A DNA stretch of 64,000 bases from Microbacterium sp. Yaish 1 (GTDB lineage: Bacteria; Actinomycetota; Actinomycetes; Actinomycetales; Microbacteriaceae), in NCBI RefSeq assembly GCF_002245215.1, contig NZ_NPMR01000002.1, positions 620,001 through 684,000 on the forward strand, read 5' to 3'. Of this stretch, positions 37,172 through 46,644 are shown one piece after another (positions within the stretch are counted from its first letter, which is position 1; every line of letters starts with the position of its first letter). The notes beneath the pieces are model-generated. The model saw only the letters and a list, made by a program, of their open reading frames with translations. It did no database searches and had not been told where the DNA came from. The position numbers were made by a program, and so were the translations under genes.

Positions 37172-39631
37172 ATGGCCGCATCCCGCACCGCTTCACCCGT
37201 CCCCGACCAGCCGGAGCGCATCGAGGACGTCGACGTCTCGGCGGAGATGCAGGGATCGTTCCTCGAGTACGCGTACTCGGTCATCTACTCCCGCGCTCTC
37301 CCCGACGCTCGCGACGGCCTGAAGCCGGTGCAGCGGCGCATCCTCTTCCAGATGGCCGACATGGGCCTTCGTCCCGACAAGGGCCACGTCAAGAGCGCCC
37401 GGGTCGTGGGCGAGGTCATGGGAAAGCTCCACCCGCACGGCGATTCGGCGATCTACGACGCGCTCGTCCGCCTCGCCCAGGACTTCGCGCTGCGTGTGCC
37501 CCTGGTCGACGGACACGGCAACTTCGGTTCGCTCGACGACGGCCCGGCGGCCGCGCGCTACACCGAGGCACGGCTCGCGCCTTCTGCTCTCGCTCTGACC
37601 GAGAATCTCGACGAGGACGTCGTCGACTTCATCCCGAACTACGACGGTCAGTTCCAGCAGCCGGCGGTCCTGCCCGCCGCGTACCCCAATCTGTTGGTCA
37701 ACGGCACGACCGGCATCGCGGTCGGCATGGCGACGAACATGGCGCCGCACAACCTCGTCGAGGTCGTCGCAGCAGCCGTGCACCTTCTCGACAATCCCGA
37801 GGCGACGCTCGACGAGCTCATGGAGTTCGTGCCGGGCCCCGACCTGCCCGGCGGCGGCGTAATCGTGGGGCTCGACGGGATCAAGGACGCGTACGCCAAC
37901 GGGCGCGGCACCTTCCGCACCCGCGCCAAGGTGTCGGTCGAGTCGCTCGGTCCGCGCCGCACCGGCCTCGTCGTGACCGAGCTGCCCTACATGGTCGGTC
38001 CCGAGCGGATCATCGAGAAGATCAAGGATGCGGTCAACGCCAAGAAGCTGACCGGCATCTCGGATGTCCAGGACTTCACCGATCGCAACCACGGGCTGCG
38101 CCTCGTCATCACGATCAAGACCGGGTTCGACCCGAACGCGGTGCTCGAGCAGCTCTACCGGTTGACCCCGCTGGAGGACTCGTTCGGCATCAACAACGTC
38201 GCGCTCGTCGAGGGACAGCCCCAGACCCTCGGGCTCAAGGAGCTCCTCCGGGTCTACCTCGACCACCGCATCGAGGTCGTCACGCGACGCAGCCGTTACC
38301 GGCTCGCCCGGAAGCAGGAGCGCCTGCACCTCGTCGAGGGCCTGCTGATCGCGATCCTCGACATCGACGAGGTCATCCAGGTCATCCGCACCTCCGATGA
38401 CGGCGAGCAGGCGAGGACGCGACTGATCGACGTCTTCGATCTCTCGCAGCCGCAGGCCGATTACATCCTCGAACTGCGTCTGCGCCGCCTGACGAAGTTC
38501 TCCCGCATCGAGCTGGAGACCGAGCGCGATCAGTTGAAAGCCGAGATCGCGCACCTCGAGGAACTCCTCGCGAGCGACGTGCTGCTCCGAGCCCAGGTGG
38601 CCCGCGAGCTCGAGGCGGCAGCCGAGACCTACGGCACGCCGCGTCGCACGCTGCTGCTCAACGGCGGGCCCGTGACCGCGCGCTCGGGCAAGAAGGCCGC
38701 CGCCGACCTGCAGATCGCCGACGCGCCCTGCCGCGTCTTCCTCTCGGCGACCGGCCGAATGGTCCGGGCAGAGCTCGGCGAAGACCTGCTCAGCAGCGGT
38801 ATCGTTCCGCCGGCCCGGCGCAGCAAGCACGACGCCATCCGCTCCGCCGTCGACGCCACGGTCCGCGGTGACCTCGGCGCCGTCACCAGCTCCGGACGCC
38901 TCGTGCGCTTCTCCCCCGTCGACCTGCCCTCGGTACCGGGCAACAGCGTTCAGCTCGCGGCGGGGTCGAAGGCCGACCAGTATCTCGGTCTCGGAGCCGG
39001 CGAGCACGTCGTGGCGATCGTGCCGCTGACCGGCGAGCCGCCGATCGCCCTCGGCACGGCTCAGGGCGTCGTCAAGCGCGTCGCGGCGACCGAGCTCGCG
39101 CCGGGCAAACCCGACGCCGAGATCATCTCCCTCAAGCCCGGTGACCGGGTCGTCGGCGCCGCCCCGGCGCCCGACGGCTCCGAGCTGGTCTTCGTCACCT
39201 CCGACGCGCAGTTGCTGCGATTCGATGCGGCGGCGGTGCGTCCGCAGGGTCGCGCGGCCGGCGGCATGGCGGGAGTCCGCGTCGCGGACGGTGAGCGCGT
39301 CATCGCGTTCACCGCGGTCGCGGCATCCGATGACACGGTCGTCGTGACGATCGCGGGCTCGACGCAATCGCTCGCCGGTGCCGACGCCGGCAGCGGCAAG
39401 GTGTCGGCGTTCTCGGAGTTCCCCGCGAAGGGACGCGCGACAAGCGGAGTCCGCGCACAGCGGTTCCTGCGCGGCGAGGACACGCTGACCCTCGCGTGGG
39501 TGGGCGACTCCCCGCGCGCGGTCGGTCCCGACGGCGCGACGCGGGCCCTCCCCGAGGCGGGGGCCAAGCGCGATGCCTCCGGCCAGCCCCTCGACGGCGT
39601 CATCGGCGCGATCGGCACCGTCGTCGCCTGA
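37172..39631 (+). CDS. parC: DNA topoisomerase IV subunit A
   Basis: ParC cuts and passes DNA to decatenate sister chromosomes, as a heterotetramer with ParE, convergent downstream. The 819 residues show [22 protein letters not shown], then [19 protein letters not shown] with the Ser-Asp pair of the quinolone-resistance region, and the active Tyr in AARYTEARL (about residue 130). A coiled-coil tower lies near residues 420-480. The C-terminal beta-pinwheel is poorly conserved, as usual. ParC versus GyrA is settled by the neighbouring parE. Confidence 0.93.
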   Translation: MAASRTASPVPDQPERIEDVDVSAEMQGSFLEYAYSVIYSRALPDARDGLKPVQRRILFQMADMGLRPDKGHVKSARVVGEVMGKLHPHGDSAIYDALVRLAQDFALRVPLVDGHGNFGSLDDGPAAARYTEARLAPSALALTENLDEDVVDFIPNYDGQFQQPAVLPAAYPNLLVNGTTGIAVGMATNMAPHNLVEVVAAAVHLLDNPEATLDELMEFVPGPDLPGGGVIVGLDGIKDAYANGRGTFRTRAKVSVESLGPRRTGLVVTELPYMVGPERIIEKIKDAVNAKKLTGISDVQDFTDRNHGLRLVITIKTGFDPNAVLEQLYRLTPLEDSFGINNVALVEGQPQTLGLKELLRVYLDHRIEVVTRRSRYRLARKQERLHLVEGLLIAILDIDEVIQVIRTSDDGEQARTRLIDVFDLSQPQADYILELRLRRLTKFSRIELETERDQLKAEIAHLEELLASDVLLRAQVARELEAAAETYGTPRRTLLLNGGPVTARSGKKAAADLQIADAPCRVFLSATGRMVRAELGEDLLSSGIVPPARRSKHDAIRSAVDATVRGDLGAVTSSGRLVRFSPVDLPSVPGNSVQLAAGSKADQYLGLGAGEHVVAIVPLTGEPPIALGTAQGVVKRVAATELAPGKPDAEIISLKPGDRVVGAAPAPDGSELVFVTSDAQLLRFDAAAVRPQGRAAGGMAGVRVADGERVIAFTAVAASDDTVVVTIAGSTQSLAGADAGSGKVSAFSEFPAKGRATSGVRAQRFLRGEDTLTLAWVGDSPRAVGPDGATRALPEAGAKRDASGQPLDGVIGAIGTVVA

Positions 39632-39645
39632 GCCCGCCCGGCCCC

Positions 39646-39719
39646 GAACCTCGGAGCATGACGCCACCGTCGGACGCTTCGCCGGAATCCCTCCGAACCT
39701 CGCGTCATCCTCCGAGTTC
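39646..39719. terminator. Imperfect inverted repeat between parC and parE
   Basis: Arms 39646-39663 and 39703-39719 are nearly complementary (CTCGGAG and ATGACG blocks pair) around a 39-nt loop. It lies between the convergent topoisomerase IV genes, so a bidirectional terminator is the simplest reading. Confidence 0.4.
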
Positions 39720-39742
39720 CGTGCGCGCGGCCGCGGCGCGGG

Positions 39743-41812
39743 TCAGGCGTCGATGGACTCGCGCGAGAGGCGATCGCTCGAGGTGACGATGAAATCGCGG
39801 CGCGGGGCGACCTCGTTGCCCATGAGCAGCTCGAAGACCGCATTGGCGGCGTCGGCATCCTCGACGCGGACACGGCGCAGCGTGCGGCCGGCGCGATCCA
39901 TCGTGGTCGTCGCCAGCTGATCGGCATCCATCTCGCCGAGGCCCTTGTAGCGCTGCACCGGCTCCTGCCACTTGCGGCCCGACTTGCGGAGCTTCGCGAG
40001 CAGCCCGTGCAGCTCGGCCTCCGAGTAGGTGTAGATCGTCTCGTTCGGCTTCGAACCCGGATTCACGACGACCACACGATGCAGCGGAGGCACGGCAGCG
40101 AACACGCGGCCCTCCTCGATCAGCGGTCGCATGTAGCGGAAGAAGAGGGTCAGCAGCAGCGTGCGGATGTGCGCGCCGTCGACATCGGCGTCGCTCATCA
40201 GGATGACCTTGCCGTAGCGGGCCGCGCTCAGGTCGAACGAGCGCCCGGAACCGGCGCCGATCACCTGGATGATCGCGGCGCACTCGGCGTTGGAGAGCAT
40301 GTCGCTCACCGACGCCTTCTGGACGTTCAGGATCTTGCCGCGGATCGGGAGGAGCGCCTGATACTCGCTGTTGCGGGCGTGCTTGGCGGTGCCGAGCGCC
40401 GAGTCGCCCTCGACGATGAACAGCTCGGATTCGGCCACGTCGTTGCTGCGGCAGTCCGCCAGCTTCGCCGGCAGCGACGACGACTCGAGCGCGGTCTTGC
40501 GGCGCTGCGTCTCTTTGTGCGTGCGCGCCGAGATGCGCGCCTTCATCTCGGAGACGACCTTCTCGAGCAGCTGTCCGGTCTGGGCCTTGTCGTCGCGCTT
40601 CGTGGAGGAGAAGAGCGCCCCCATCTCGCGATTGACGACCGAGGCGACGATCTGGCGCACCGCCGGCGTTCCCAGGATCTCCTTGGTCTGGCCCTCGAAC
40701 TGGGGCTCGGGGAGCCGGACCGTCAGCACCGCCGTGAGGCCGGCGAGGATGTCGTCCTTCTCGAGCTTGTCGTTGCCGACCTTCAGGCGTCGTGCGTTCT
40801 GCTCGACCTGGCTGCGGATGACCTTCATGAGCCCCTGCTCGAAGCCCTGCTGGTGCGTTCCGCCCTTCGGGGTGGCGATGATGTTCACGAACGACCGGGT
40901 GACGGTCTCGTAGCTCGTCCCCCATCGCAGCGCGATGTCGACCTCGCAGGACCGCTCGACCTCGGTCGGCACCATGGCTCCGTTGGCCTGCAGCACGGGG
41001 ACGGTCTCGGTGAACGTTCCCGAGCCGGTCAGGCGCCACGTGTCCGTGATCGGCGCATCCGGGGCCAGGAACTCCGCGAACTCCGAGATGCCGCCGTCGA
41101 AGCGGTAGCTGGTCTCGACCCGCTCCTCGCCGCGCTCGTCGACGATGACGATCTCGAGGCCGGGCACGAGGAACGCGGTCTGCCGCGCCCGCTGCACGAG
41201 CTCTTCGAGGTGGAACGCGGCATCCTTCGTGAAGATCTGGCGGTCGGCCCAGTATCGGATGCGGGTGCCGGTGGTGCCTCGGGGCGCTTTGCCGACCACG
41301 CGCAGCTCGGAGGAACGCTCGAACGGCGTGAACTCCGAATCGGGAGCATCGCCCGCGAACAGACCGGGCTCGCCGCGGTGGAACGACATCGCGTAGGTCT
41401 TGCCGCCCCGATCGACCTCGACGTCGAGGCGCTCGGAGAGGGCGTTGACGACCGAGGCTCCGACGCCGTGGAGTCCGCCCGACGCGGCGTAGGACCCGCC
41501 GCCGAACTTTCCGCCGGCGTGCAGCTTGGTGAACACGACCTCGACACCGGTCAGACCGGTGCGGGGCTCGACATCGACGGGGATGCCGCGAGCGCGGTCG
41601 CGAACTTCGACGCTGCCATCGGCGTGGAGGACGATGTCGATGCGCGAGCCGTAACCGCCCAGGGCCTCGTCGACGGAGTTGTCGATGATCTCCCAGAGGC
41701 AGTGCATGAGGCCGCGGGAGTCGGTCGAGCCGATGTACATGCCGGGGCGCTTGCGGACGGCCTCCAGCCCTTCGAGCACCTGGAGGTGGTGGGCGGAATA
41801 CTCAGCAGTCAC
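39743..41812 (-). CDS. parE: DNA topoisomerase IV subunit B
   Basis: ParE is the ATPase subunit. The 689 residues contain the GHKL ATP site (WEIIDNSVDEA, GLHGVGASVVNALS) and the TOPRIM motifs FIVEGDSALG (Glu) and ILMSDADVDGAHIRTLL (Asp cluster). PLRPLIEEGR-type residues near the end complete the Toprim/C-terminal part. The start is GTG at 41812 (MTAEYSAHHLQVLEG); upstream read-through is not family-like. TACGCT (41826-41821) lies 8 nt before it, compatible with a leaderless mRNA, while GGAG is only 3 nt away. Confidence 0.95.
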   Translation of the reverse strand: MTAEYSAHHLQVLEGLEAVRKRPGMYIGSTDSRGLMHCLWEIIDNSVDEALGGYGSRIDIVLHADGSVEVRDRARGIPVDVEPRTGLTGVEVVFTKLHAGGKFGGGSYAASGGLHGVGASVVNALSERLDVEVDRGGKTYAMSFHRGEPGLFAGDAPDSEFTPFERSSELRVVGKAPRGTTGTRIRYWADRQIFTKDAAFHLEELVQRARQTAFLVPGLEIVIVDERGEERVETSYRFDGGISEFAEFLAPDAPITDTWRLTGSGTFTETVPVLQANGAMVPTEVERSCEVDIALRWGTSYETVTRSFVNIIATPKGGTHQQGFEQGLMKVIRSQVEQNARRLKVGNDKLEKDDILAGLTAVLTVRLPEPQFEGQTKEILGTPAVRQIVASVVNREMGALFSSTKRDDKAQTGQLLEKVVSEMKARISARTHKETQRRKTALESSSLPAKLADCRSNDVAESELFIVEGDSALGTAKHARNSEYQALLPIRGKILNVQKASVSDMLSNAECAAIIQVIGAGSGRSFDLSAARYGKVILMSDADVDGAHIRTLLLTLFFRYMRPLIEEGRVFAAVPPLHRVVVVNPGSKPNETIYTYSEAELHGLLAKLRKSGRKWQEPVQRYKGLGEMDADQLATTTMDRAGRTLRRVRVEDADAANAVFELLMGNEVAPRRDFIVTSSDRLSRESIDA

Positions 41813-42005
41813 GATCTCCAAGCGTATCCGCGGGCGCCGACACGACGGGGAGGACACACGCGCGCGGGAGCGACTCGAGCCCGAGTGCGCGCGGTGAGCG
41901 TACGCGCTGAGCGAAATGATCGTCAAACGGGGCATACCCCCGGCTGGGCGTGGTTGTATCGAGGGACTCAGTTGCACGACCCGATCGACCGAGGAGGCAC
42001 CCATC

Positions 42006-42224
42006 ATGACCACGAACACTTCCGAGAGCACCGCCGTCCTCGACCACCGCCTGACCGCGGCCGATCGCTGCGACTCGTGCGGCGCCCAGGCTTACATCGC
42101 CGCAGAGGTGAACGGCAGCGAGCTGCTCTTCTGCGCCCACCACGGCCGCAAGTACGAAGAGAAGCTGCGCGCCGTCGCCACGAGCTGGCACGACGAGACC
42201 TCGCGCCTCGTCGCCGCCGGCTGA
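42006..42224 (+). CDS. Small zinc-binding protein, DUF7455-like (72 aa)
   Basis: After a 20-residue Thr/Ser-rich start, DRCDSCGAQAY and LLFCAHHGRKYEE give a CxxC...CxxH arrangement that should hold one zinc; a helix with Lys/Glu/Arg ends the protein. The family is widespread in actinobacteria and regularly lies between sigA and parE, but its function is unknown. ATG 42006 is behind GAGGAGG. It is divergent from parE and followed by its own terminator. Confidence 0.88.
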   Translation: MTTNTSESTAVLDHRLTAADRCDSCGAQAYIAAEVNGSELLFCAHHGRKYEEKLRAVATSWHDETSRLVAAG

Positions 42225-42238
42225 GGCCGGCTCCACGA

Positions 42239-42271
42239 CGAAAGCCCCGAGCATCATGCCCGGGGCTTTCG
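42239..42271. terminator. Rho-independent terminator between DUF7455 and ATP-grasp genes
   Basis: Arms 42239-42249 and 42261-42271 pair over 11 bp (CGAAAGCCCCG/CGGGGCTTTCG) around an 11-nt loop. The minus strand also reads GAAAGC into it, so it can end the convergent sigA-ligase operon too. Confidence 0.78.
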
Positions 42272-42308
42272 CGTTGTCCGGCGGCGAGGTGCGATGCCGG
42301 GTCGCCGG

Positions 42309-43316
42309 TCAGAAGCCGACGGCTGCCTGGTAGACGGGAAGCAGGCCGGTGCGCACGCCCGAGGCGGACGGTTTGGGCTGGAACACGCTGGAGTTGTGGT
42401 TGCCCTCGATGACGACGGGGCCGTTGGGCGTGATCGCCAGGTCCCAGCCGACGTAGGGAGCTTCCGGTGTCCGGCGCGCGAGCTGCTCGGTGAGGGCGAG
42501 CACCTGGTCGAACAACGGCACCGTGAAGCCGACGATCGGGGTACCGGTGACGGGGTGCTCGCGATAGACGTTCGAGTTCTTGTCGACACCCGGATAGAGG
42601 GCGACGCCGTGCTCGTCGAGCATCGTGAACATGCCGCCCGAGGCGAAGTTGTCGATGACGTCGCCGTTCCCGATGCGCAGCACGCCGGCCAGGAGGCGAA
42701 CGTGTCCGTCGGGGGTGAGGAACGTGATCATCCTCACCGTGTTGACGCTGTCGGGATAGAGCGAGGCCATCTCGGGGTGCTGGACGATGAACTCGTCGAC
42801 GATCGACTGGCCCGCTGCGGTCGCCTCGGCCCGGAACGCGGCGGCATCCGTCACGTTCTCGTGCAGGGTGATTCCCCCGCCGCCGTGCCCGTCGAGCGGC
42901 TTGGCCAGCACCTTCGGGTGCCGCGCCAGGAACGCGGCGAGCTCGGCGTCGTCGACATCCCGGAGGTCGAGCGTCTCGCGGCCGAGCAGGTCGGCGTACT
43001 CGCGCGCGAAGCGGCGCTTGTCCTCGAGTTTCGCGCGCCCCTCGGGCGTGTTGTGCATGCGGGTGATCCGGAACGACTTCGGGTGCGTCATCCAGGTCGC
43101 GCGCTCGCGTGCGTTGAGCAGGCGGATGTCCCACACCGCGTAGTCGCGGAAGCCCATGTCGTACTTGACCGAGCACCACAGCATGTCGGCGATGATCAGC
43201 GGCAGCGGCGCTCTCGACACCTTCTGCACCTGACGCCCGAACTCGATGAGATTGCCGACCCGGATGTTGCGGGCGCGGTCGAGGAGGTAGCCCAGCCGGA
43301 CGCGTGATCGACCCAT
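42309..43316 (-). CDS. ATP-grasp ligase, sugar-transfer/alpha-L-glutamate-ligase-related (335 aa), paralogue 1
   Basis: The ATP-grasp fold shows as KPLDGHGGGGIT (Lys139 and Gly-rich loop 143-148) and the metal-binding VVIEGNHN (301-308), preceded by WDLAITPNGP. It resembles the family named sugar-transfer-associated ATP-grasp, related to RimK-like amide ligases, which join a carboxylate to an amine using ATP. It is clearly paralogous to the next gene upstream (shared QHPEMA-LYP-SVN and GGM-TMLDE blocks). The ATG at 43316 is 51 bp after the upstream stop, with GAGAG about 10 nt before it. It is last in the sigA transcription unit; substrate unknown. Confidence 0.85.
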   Translation of the reverse strand: MGRSRVRLGYLLDRARNIRVGNLIEFGRQVQKVSRAPLPLIIADMLWCSVKYDMGFRDYAVWDIRLLNARERATWMTHPKSFRITRMHNTPEGRAKLEDKRRFAREYADLLGRETLDLRDVDDAELAAFLARHPKVLAKPLDGHGGGGITLHENVTDAAAFRAEATAAGQSIVDEFIVQHPEMASLYPDSVNTVRMITFLTPDGHVRLLAGVLRIGNGDVIDNFASGGMFTMLDEHGVALYPGVDKNSNVYREHPVTGTPIVGFTVPLFDQVLALTEQLARRTPEAPYVGWDLAITPNGPVVIEGNHNSSVFQPKPSASGVRTGLLPVYQAAVGF

Positions 43317-43366
43317 TGCTCGTTCTCTCCGTGTTCTCGGTGTTCCGGTTGCGGATCCGCGGGCGC

Positions 43367-44389
43367 TCAGAAGCGCATGGCCGCACGGTAGCGCGGCAGC
43401 AGCCCGCGCCGGATGCCCGACACCGACGGCTTGGACTGGAACACGCCCGTGTTGTGGTTGCCCTCGATCACGACCGGACGCTCCGGCGTGATCGCGATGT
43501 CCCAGCCGATGTACGGCATCTCGGGAACCCGCCGGGCGAGCCGATCGACGAGCTCGAGCACCTGCGGGTACAGCGGAACCTGGTACCCCGTGATCGCGAC
43601 TCCCGTGATCGGGTGCGTCTCGAAGGGGCGGCCCTCTTCGTCGCTCGCGGCGTGGCGCGCCCGCCCCTCCTCGTCGAGCATGGTGTACATGCCGCCGTTG
43701 GAGAAGTTGTCGATGACCCCGCCGTTGCCGACTTTCAGCACCGCGGCGAGGACGTGCACGACGTCGTCGGGATCGCGGTAGGTCACGACGCGCAGCGAGT
43801 TGACGCTGCCGGGATACAGGCGGGCCATCTCGGGATGCTGCACCAGGACCTCCTCGACGAGCGTCTCGCCCGACGCCAGCAGTTCCTCTCGGAGGCTCGC
43901 GACGTCGCCGATCGAGGCGACCTCGCGCATCGTGATGCCGTTGCCGCCGACTCCCCCGGGGTTCTTCGTGATGACGCGCTCGCGGCCGTCGAGGAAGGCC
44001 GCCAGCGCTGCGGTGTCGGACGAGGCGACATCGAGCCACGCGCGCCCGAGCTCGTCGCCGAACCGGCGAGCGAACTGGAGCTTGTCGTCGAAGACACCGC
44101 GCACGGAGTTGTCGTTGAGGCGCCGCGAGAGGTGGAACGACTTCGGGTCGGTCATGTAGGTGCGGCGCTCGCGCGCCTTGAGGATCCGGAAGTCCCACTC
44201 GGAATAGTTCTCGAACGTCGTCTCGTAGCGGACGGCGCACCACGCCATGTCGGCCGCGACCCACCAGACGGGCGCCTTCGAGAGGGCGGCGGACTGCCGG
44301 GCGAACTGCAGCACCCGCTCGCCGTCGAACGAGACGACGCGGCGGACGAAGAAGCGCGCGCGCCGGTAGAGCCGATTCACCGCTCCCAC
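43367..44389 (-). CDS. ATP-grasp ligase, sugar-transfer/alpha-L-glutamate-ligase-related (340 aa), paralogue 2
   Basis: This has the same architecture as its neighbour: an N-terminal helical region with VAADMAWCAVRYETTFENYS, TKNPGGVGGNGIT (Lys142, loop 145-151), YIGWDIAITPERPVVIEGNHN and a C-terminal VFQSKPSVSGIRRGLLP that matches paralogue 1 almost residue by residue. Both probably form amide bonds on related substrates. Two GTG starts are possible: 44389, with GAGG 6 nt upstream, is preferred; 44380 would be three residues shorter. The start follows the cofE-like stop with only one base between, so expression is coupled. Confidence 0.85.
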   Translation of the reverse strand: MGAVNRLYRRARFFVRRVVSFDGERVLQFARQSAALSKAPVWWVAADMAWCAVRYETTFENYSEWDFRILKARERRTYMTDPKSFHLSRRLNDNSVRGVFDDKLQFARRFGDELGRAWLDVASSDTAALAAFLDGRERVITKNPGGVGGNGITMREVASIGDVASLREELLASGETLVEEVLVQHPEMARLYPGSVNSLRVVTYRDPDDVVHVLAAVLKVGNGGVIDNFSNGGMYTMLDEEGRARHAASDEEGRPFETHPITGVAITGYQVPLYPQVLELVDRLARRVPEMPYIGWDIAITPERPVVIEGNHNTGVFQSKPSVSGIRRGLLPRYRAAMRF

Positions 44390-44390
44390 G

Positions 44391-45089
44391 TCAGACCTCG
44401 CGGATGACGCCGAGCGGCGTCGACTCGTGGCCCTGACCGAGCGGGTTGTCGCGCAGGATCCGCACGAGCCGCTGCTCTCCCGCCTTGTCGAGCGTCGAGC
44501 CGAGGATGTTGCCGCCGATGTCGTTGATGTCGACGACCGCCACCTCGGCGATGCCGCCCAGCTGGGACTTGATCCGCGCGGCCACGCCCTTCGGATCGGT
44601 CGGGCCCAGGACGACCGCCTTGTTGTAGGGCGGGATGGTGCCCGACGTCGGGCCGTCGATCGCGCGCGCTTTGTCTCCCGCGACACGGTAGAAGTCGCCG
44701 CGTCGGCCGAAGAGCTTCGTGACGGCGCTGACCGCCGCGGCGAACAGGATGCGCGGCGTACCGCACTCGCGGAGCGCCATCTCCATCGTCTCCGGCATGC
44801 CCAGGCCGATTCCGTACGGCGTGCGGGTGACGTACGTGGAGAGGAACCTCGCGAGCGGGCGAACACGGATCTCGTCGAGCGTGTACGAACGGCCCTGCGT
44901 GATCGCGACGATCTTCTCGGTGACGAACAGCAGGTCCCCCGCCTGGACGGTCGAAGCGGCGTACTCCGAGATGACGGCGTCGAGATCGTCGCCGGGCATC
45001 ACCACACGGGTGCGGATCGGGATCCGCGCGTAGGAGGTGCCGTCGACGACGACCTCGAGAGCCTTGCCCTCGTTCGCGGCGCCGGTCAC
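44391..45089 (-). CDS. CofE/F420-0:gamma-glutamyl-ligase-like protein (232 aa)
   Basis: The sequence matches the F420-ligase fold: [39 protein letters not shown] (family motif GD-hV-T-KIVS-xxGR), and [19 protein letters not shown] near residue 195, where acidic metal ligands lie in CofE. True CofE adds glutamates to coenzyme F420-0 using GTP, but no other F420 gene (cofC, cofD, fbiC) is in the window and the context is sigA plus two ATP-grasp ligases, so another peptide/amide product is plausible. The GTG at 45089 overlaps the sigA stop (GTGA). Confidence 0.82.
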   Translation of the reverse strand: MTGAANEGKALEVVVDGTSYARIPIRTRVVMPGDDLDAVISEYAASTVQAGDLLFVTEKIVAITQGRSYTLDEIRVRPLARFLSTYVTRTPYGIGLGMPETMEMALRECGTPRILFAAAVSAVTKLFGRRGDFYRVAGDKARAIDGPTSGTIPPYNKAVVLGPTDPKGVAARIKSQLGGIAEVAVVDINDIGGNILGSTLDKAGEQRLVRILRDNPLGQGHESTPLGVIREV

Positions 45090-46414
45090 TCGAGGTAGTC
45101 CCGGAGCGACTGCGACCGCGACGGGTGGCGCAGCTTGGCCATCGTCTTCGACTCGATCTGACGGATGCGCTCGCGCGTGACGCCGAACGTGTCGCCGATC
45201 TGGTCGAGAGTCTTGGGCTGACCGTCGCCCAGGCCGAAGCGCATGCGGATGACGCCCGCCTCGCGCTCGCTGAGCGAGTCGAGGAGCGACTCCAGCTGGC
45301 GCTGCAGCATCGTGAAGCCGACGGCGTCGGCCGGGACGACCGCCTCGGTGTCCTCGATGAGATCACCGAACTCGCTGTCGCCGTCCTCGCCGAGCGGGGT
45401 GTGCAGCGAGATGGGCTCGCGCCCGTACTTCTGGACCTCGATGACCTTCTCGGGCGTCATGTCGAGCTCGCGGCTGAGCTCCTCGGGCGTGGGTTCGCGA
45501 CCGAGGTCCTGCAGCATCTGACGCTGCACGCGGGCGAGCTTGTTGATGACCTCGACCATGTGCACCGGGATGCGGATCGTGCGCGCCTGGTCGGCCATGG
45601 CGCGCGTGATCGCCTGACGGATCCACCACGTCGCGTAGGTCGAGAACTTGAAGCCCTTGGTGTAGTCGAACTTCTCGACGGCGCGGATGAGGCCGAGGTT
45701 GCCCTCCTGGATGAGGTCGAGGAACTGCATGCCGCGACCCGTGTAGCGCTTGGCGAGCGACACGACCAGACGCAGGTTCGCGCCCAGGAGGTGGCTCTTC
45801 GCGCGCTGGCCGTCGCGGGCGACCCACTGCAGGTCGAGACCGAGCTGACTCGACTTCTCGGCAGCGGACATGTGCGACAGCTTCTCTTCGGCGAACAGAC
45901 CCGCCTCGATGCGCATCGCGAGCTCGACCTCTTCGGCCGCGTTCAGCAGCGGGACCTTGCCGATCTGCTTGAGGTAGTCCTTGACCGGGTCGGCCGTGGC
46001 GCCGGTGATCTGCGTCGAGTAGACGGGGACGTCTTCCTCGTCGCTCGAGGAGATGACGATGGCGCCGGTGGGCAGGGCCTCGGTGACGGCCGGCTTCTTC
46101 GGCTCGTCATCGTCCTCGTCGTCGTCGGCCTTGGCGGCGTCGCCCGCGGGGGCGGCGTCGTCGTCCGAGGCGTCGTCGGCGTCGACCTCGACGTCGACCT
46201 CGACGTCCTCGTCGTCCATCTCTTCGTCGTCGTCGGCCTTGGCCTTCGCCTTGGAGGCCTTCGCGGGCGCGGCCTTCTTGGTCGCGGCCTTCTTGGCGGG
46301 CGCCTTCTTCGCGGCGCTCTTGGGCGCAGCCTTCGCCGCGGTGGCGGGCGCGTCCTCGACGAGTTCGGTGTCCTCGCTCGCGCGGGTGCGGGTGGTCTTC
46401 GTGCCTGACGTCAC
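45086..46414 (-). CDS. sigA: Primary RNA polymerase sigma factor SigA (HrdB/RpoD)
   Basis: The housekeeping sigma factor. The 442 residues start with a Lys/Ala-rich then Asp/Glu-rich segment (about residues 20-110), typical of actinobacterial HrdB. Region 1.2 ([16 protein letters not shown]) follows, then regions 2.1-2.4 with [19 protein letters not shown], region 3, and region 4.2 [20 protein letters not shown]. The start is GTG at 46414 with GAGAGG 6 nt upstream. The stop overlaps the cofE-like gene. A 230-bp upstream region contains a SigR/SigH-type promoter motif (46582-46607). Confidence 0.97.
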   Translation of the reverse strand: MTSGTKTTRTRASEDTELVEDAPATAAKAAPKSAAKKAPAKKAATKKAAPAKASKAKAKADDDEEMDDEDVEVDVEVDADDASDDDAAPAGDAAKADDDEDDDEPKKPAVTEALPTGAIVISSSDEEDVPVYSTQITGATADPVKDYLKQIGKVPLLNAAEEVELAMRIEAGLFAEEKLSHMSAAEKSSQLGLDLQWVARDGQRAKSHLLGANLRLVVSLAKRYTGRGMQFLDLIQEGNLGLIRAVEKFDYTKGFKFSTYATWWIRQAITRAMADQARTIRIPVHMVEVINKLARVQRQMLQDLGREPTPEELSRELDMTPEKVIEVQKYGREPISLHTPLGEDGDSEFGDLIEDTEAVVPADAVGFTMLQRQLESLLDSLSEREAGVIRMRFGLGDGQPKTLDQIGDTFGVTRERIRQIESKTMAKLRHPSRSQSLRDYLE

Positions 46415-46581
46415 GGTTAGCCTCTCACCGGTGCGAACGCACCGGGTTCTCGGACACTAGTAAGACCCTTGTCAAGTCCCCCGCCACTCGAGCGAACGAG
46501 GAGCACAGGATCGACAACGGGTCAGGTCCTTCATTGTCTCATATCTCGTGCGCTGTTCCTGCGCAAGCATTCATTCCTATG

Positions 46582-46607
46582 AGAACGCCGACCGGGCGTG
46601 ACGCATT
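46582..46607 (-). promoter_or_regulatory. SigR/SigH-type promoter candidate for sigA
   Basis: On the minus strand GGAAT (46607-46603) and GTT (46584-46582) are separated by exactly 18 bp, matching the oxidative/thiol-stress sigma consensus GGAAT-N18-GTT of actinobacteria. Transcription would begin about 160 bp upstream of sigA. The rest of the 46415-46644 gap holds a TTGACA near 46470 with no well-spaced -10. Confidence 0.55.
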
Positions 46608-46644
46608 CCCTCCACCGGGAATCGGGGTGCGCAGCGTTCCGATA

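Noticed and set aside
44391..45089. Straight annotation as F420 biosynthesis gene cofE/fbiB
   Set aside because: No other F420 gene is in the window and the context is sigA plus ATP-grasp ligases, so only fold-level similarity is claimed.
46465..46480. TTGACA near sigA as a housekeeping -35
   Set aside because: On the minus strand no -10 hexamer lies at 16-19 bp; the nearby TACTAG and TAGTGT are only 8-10 bp away.
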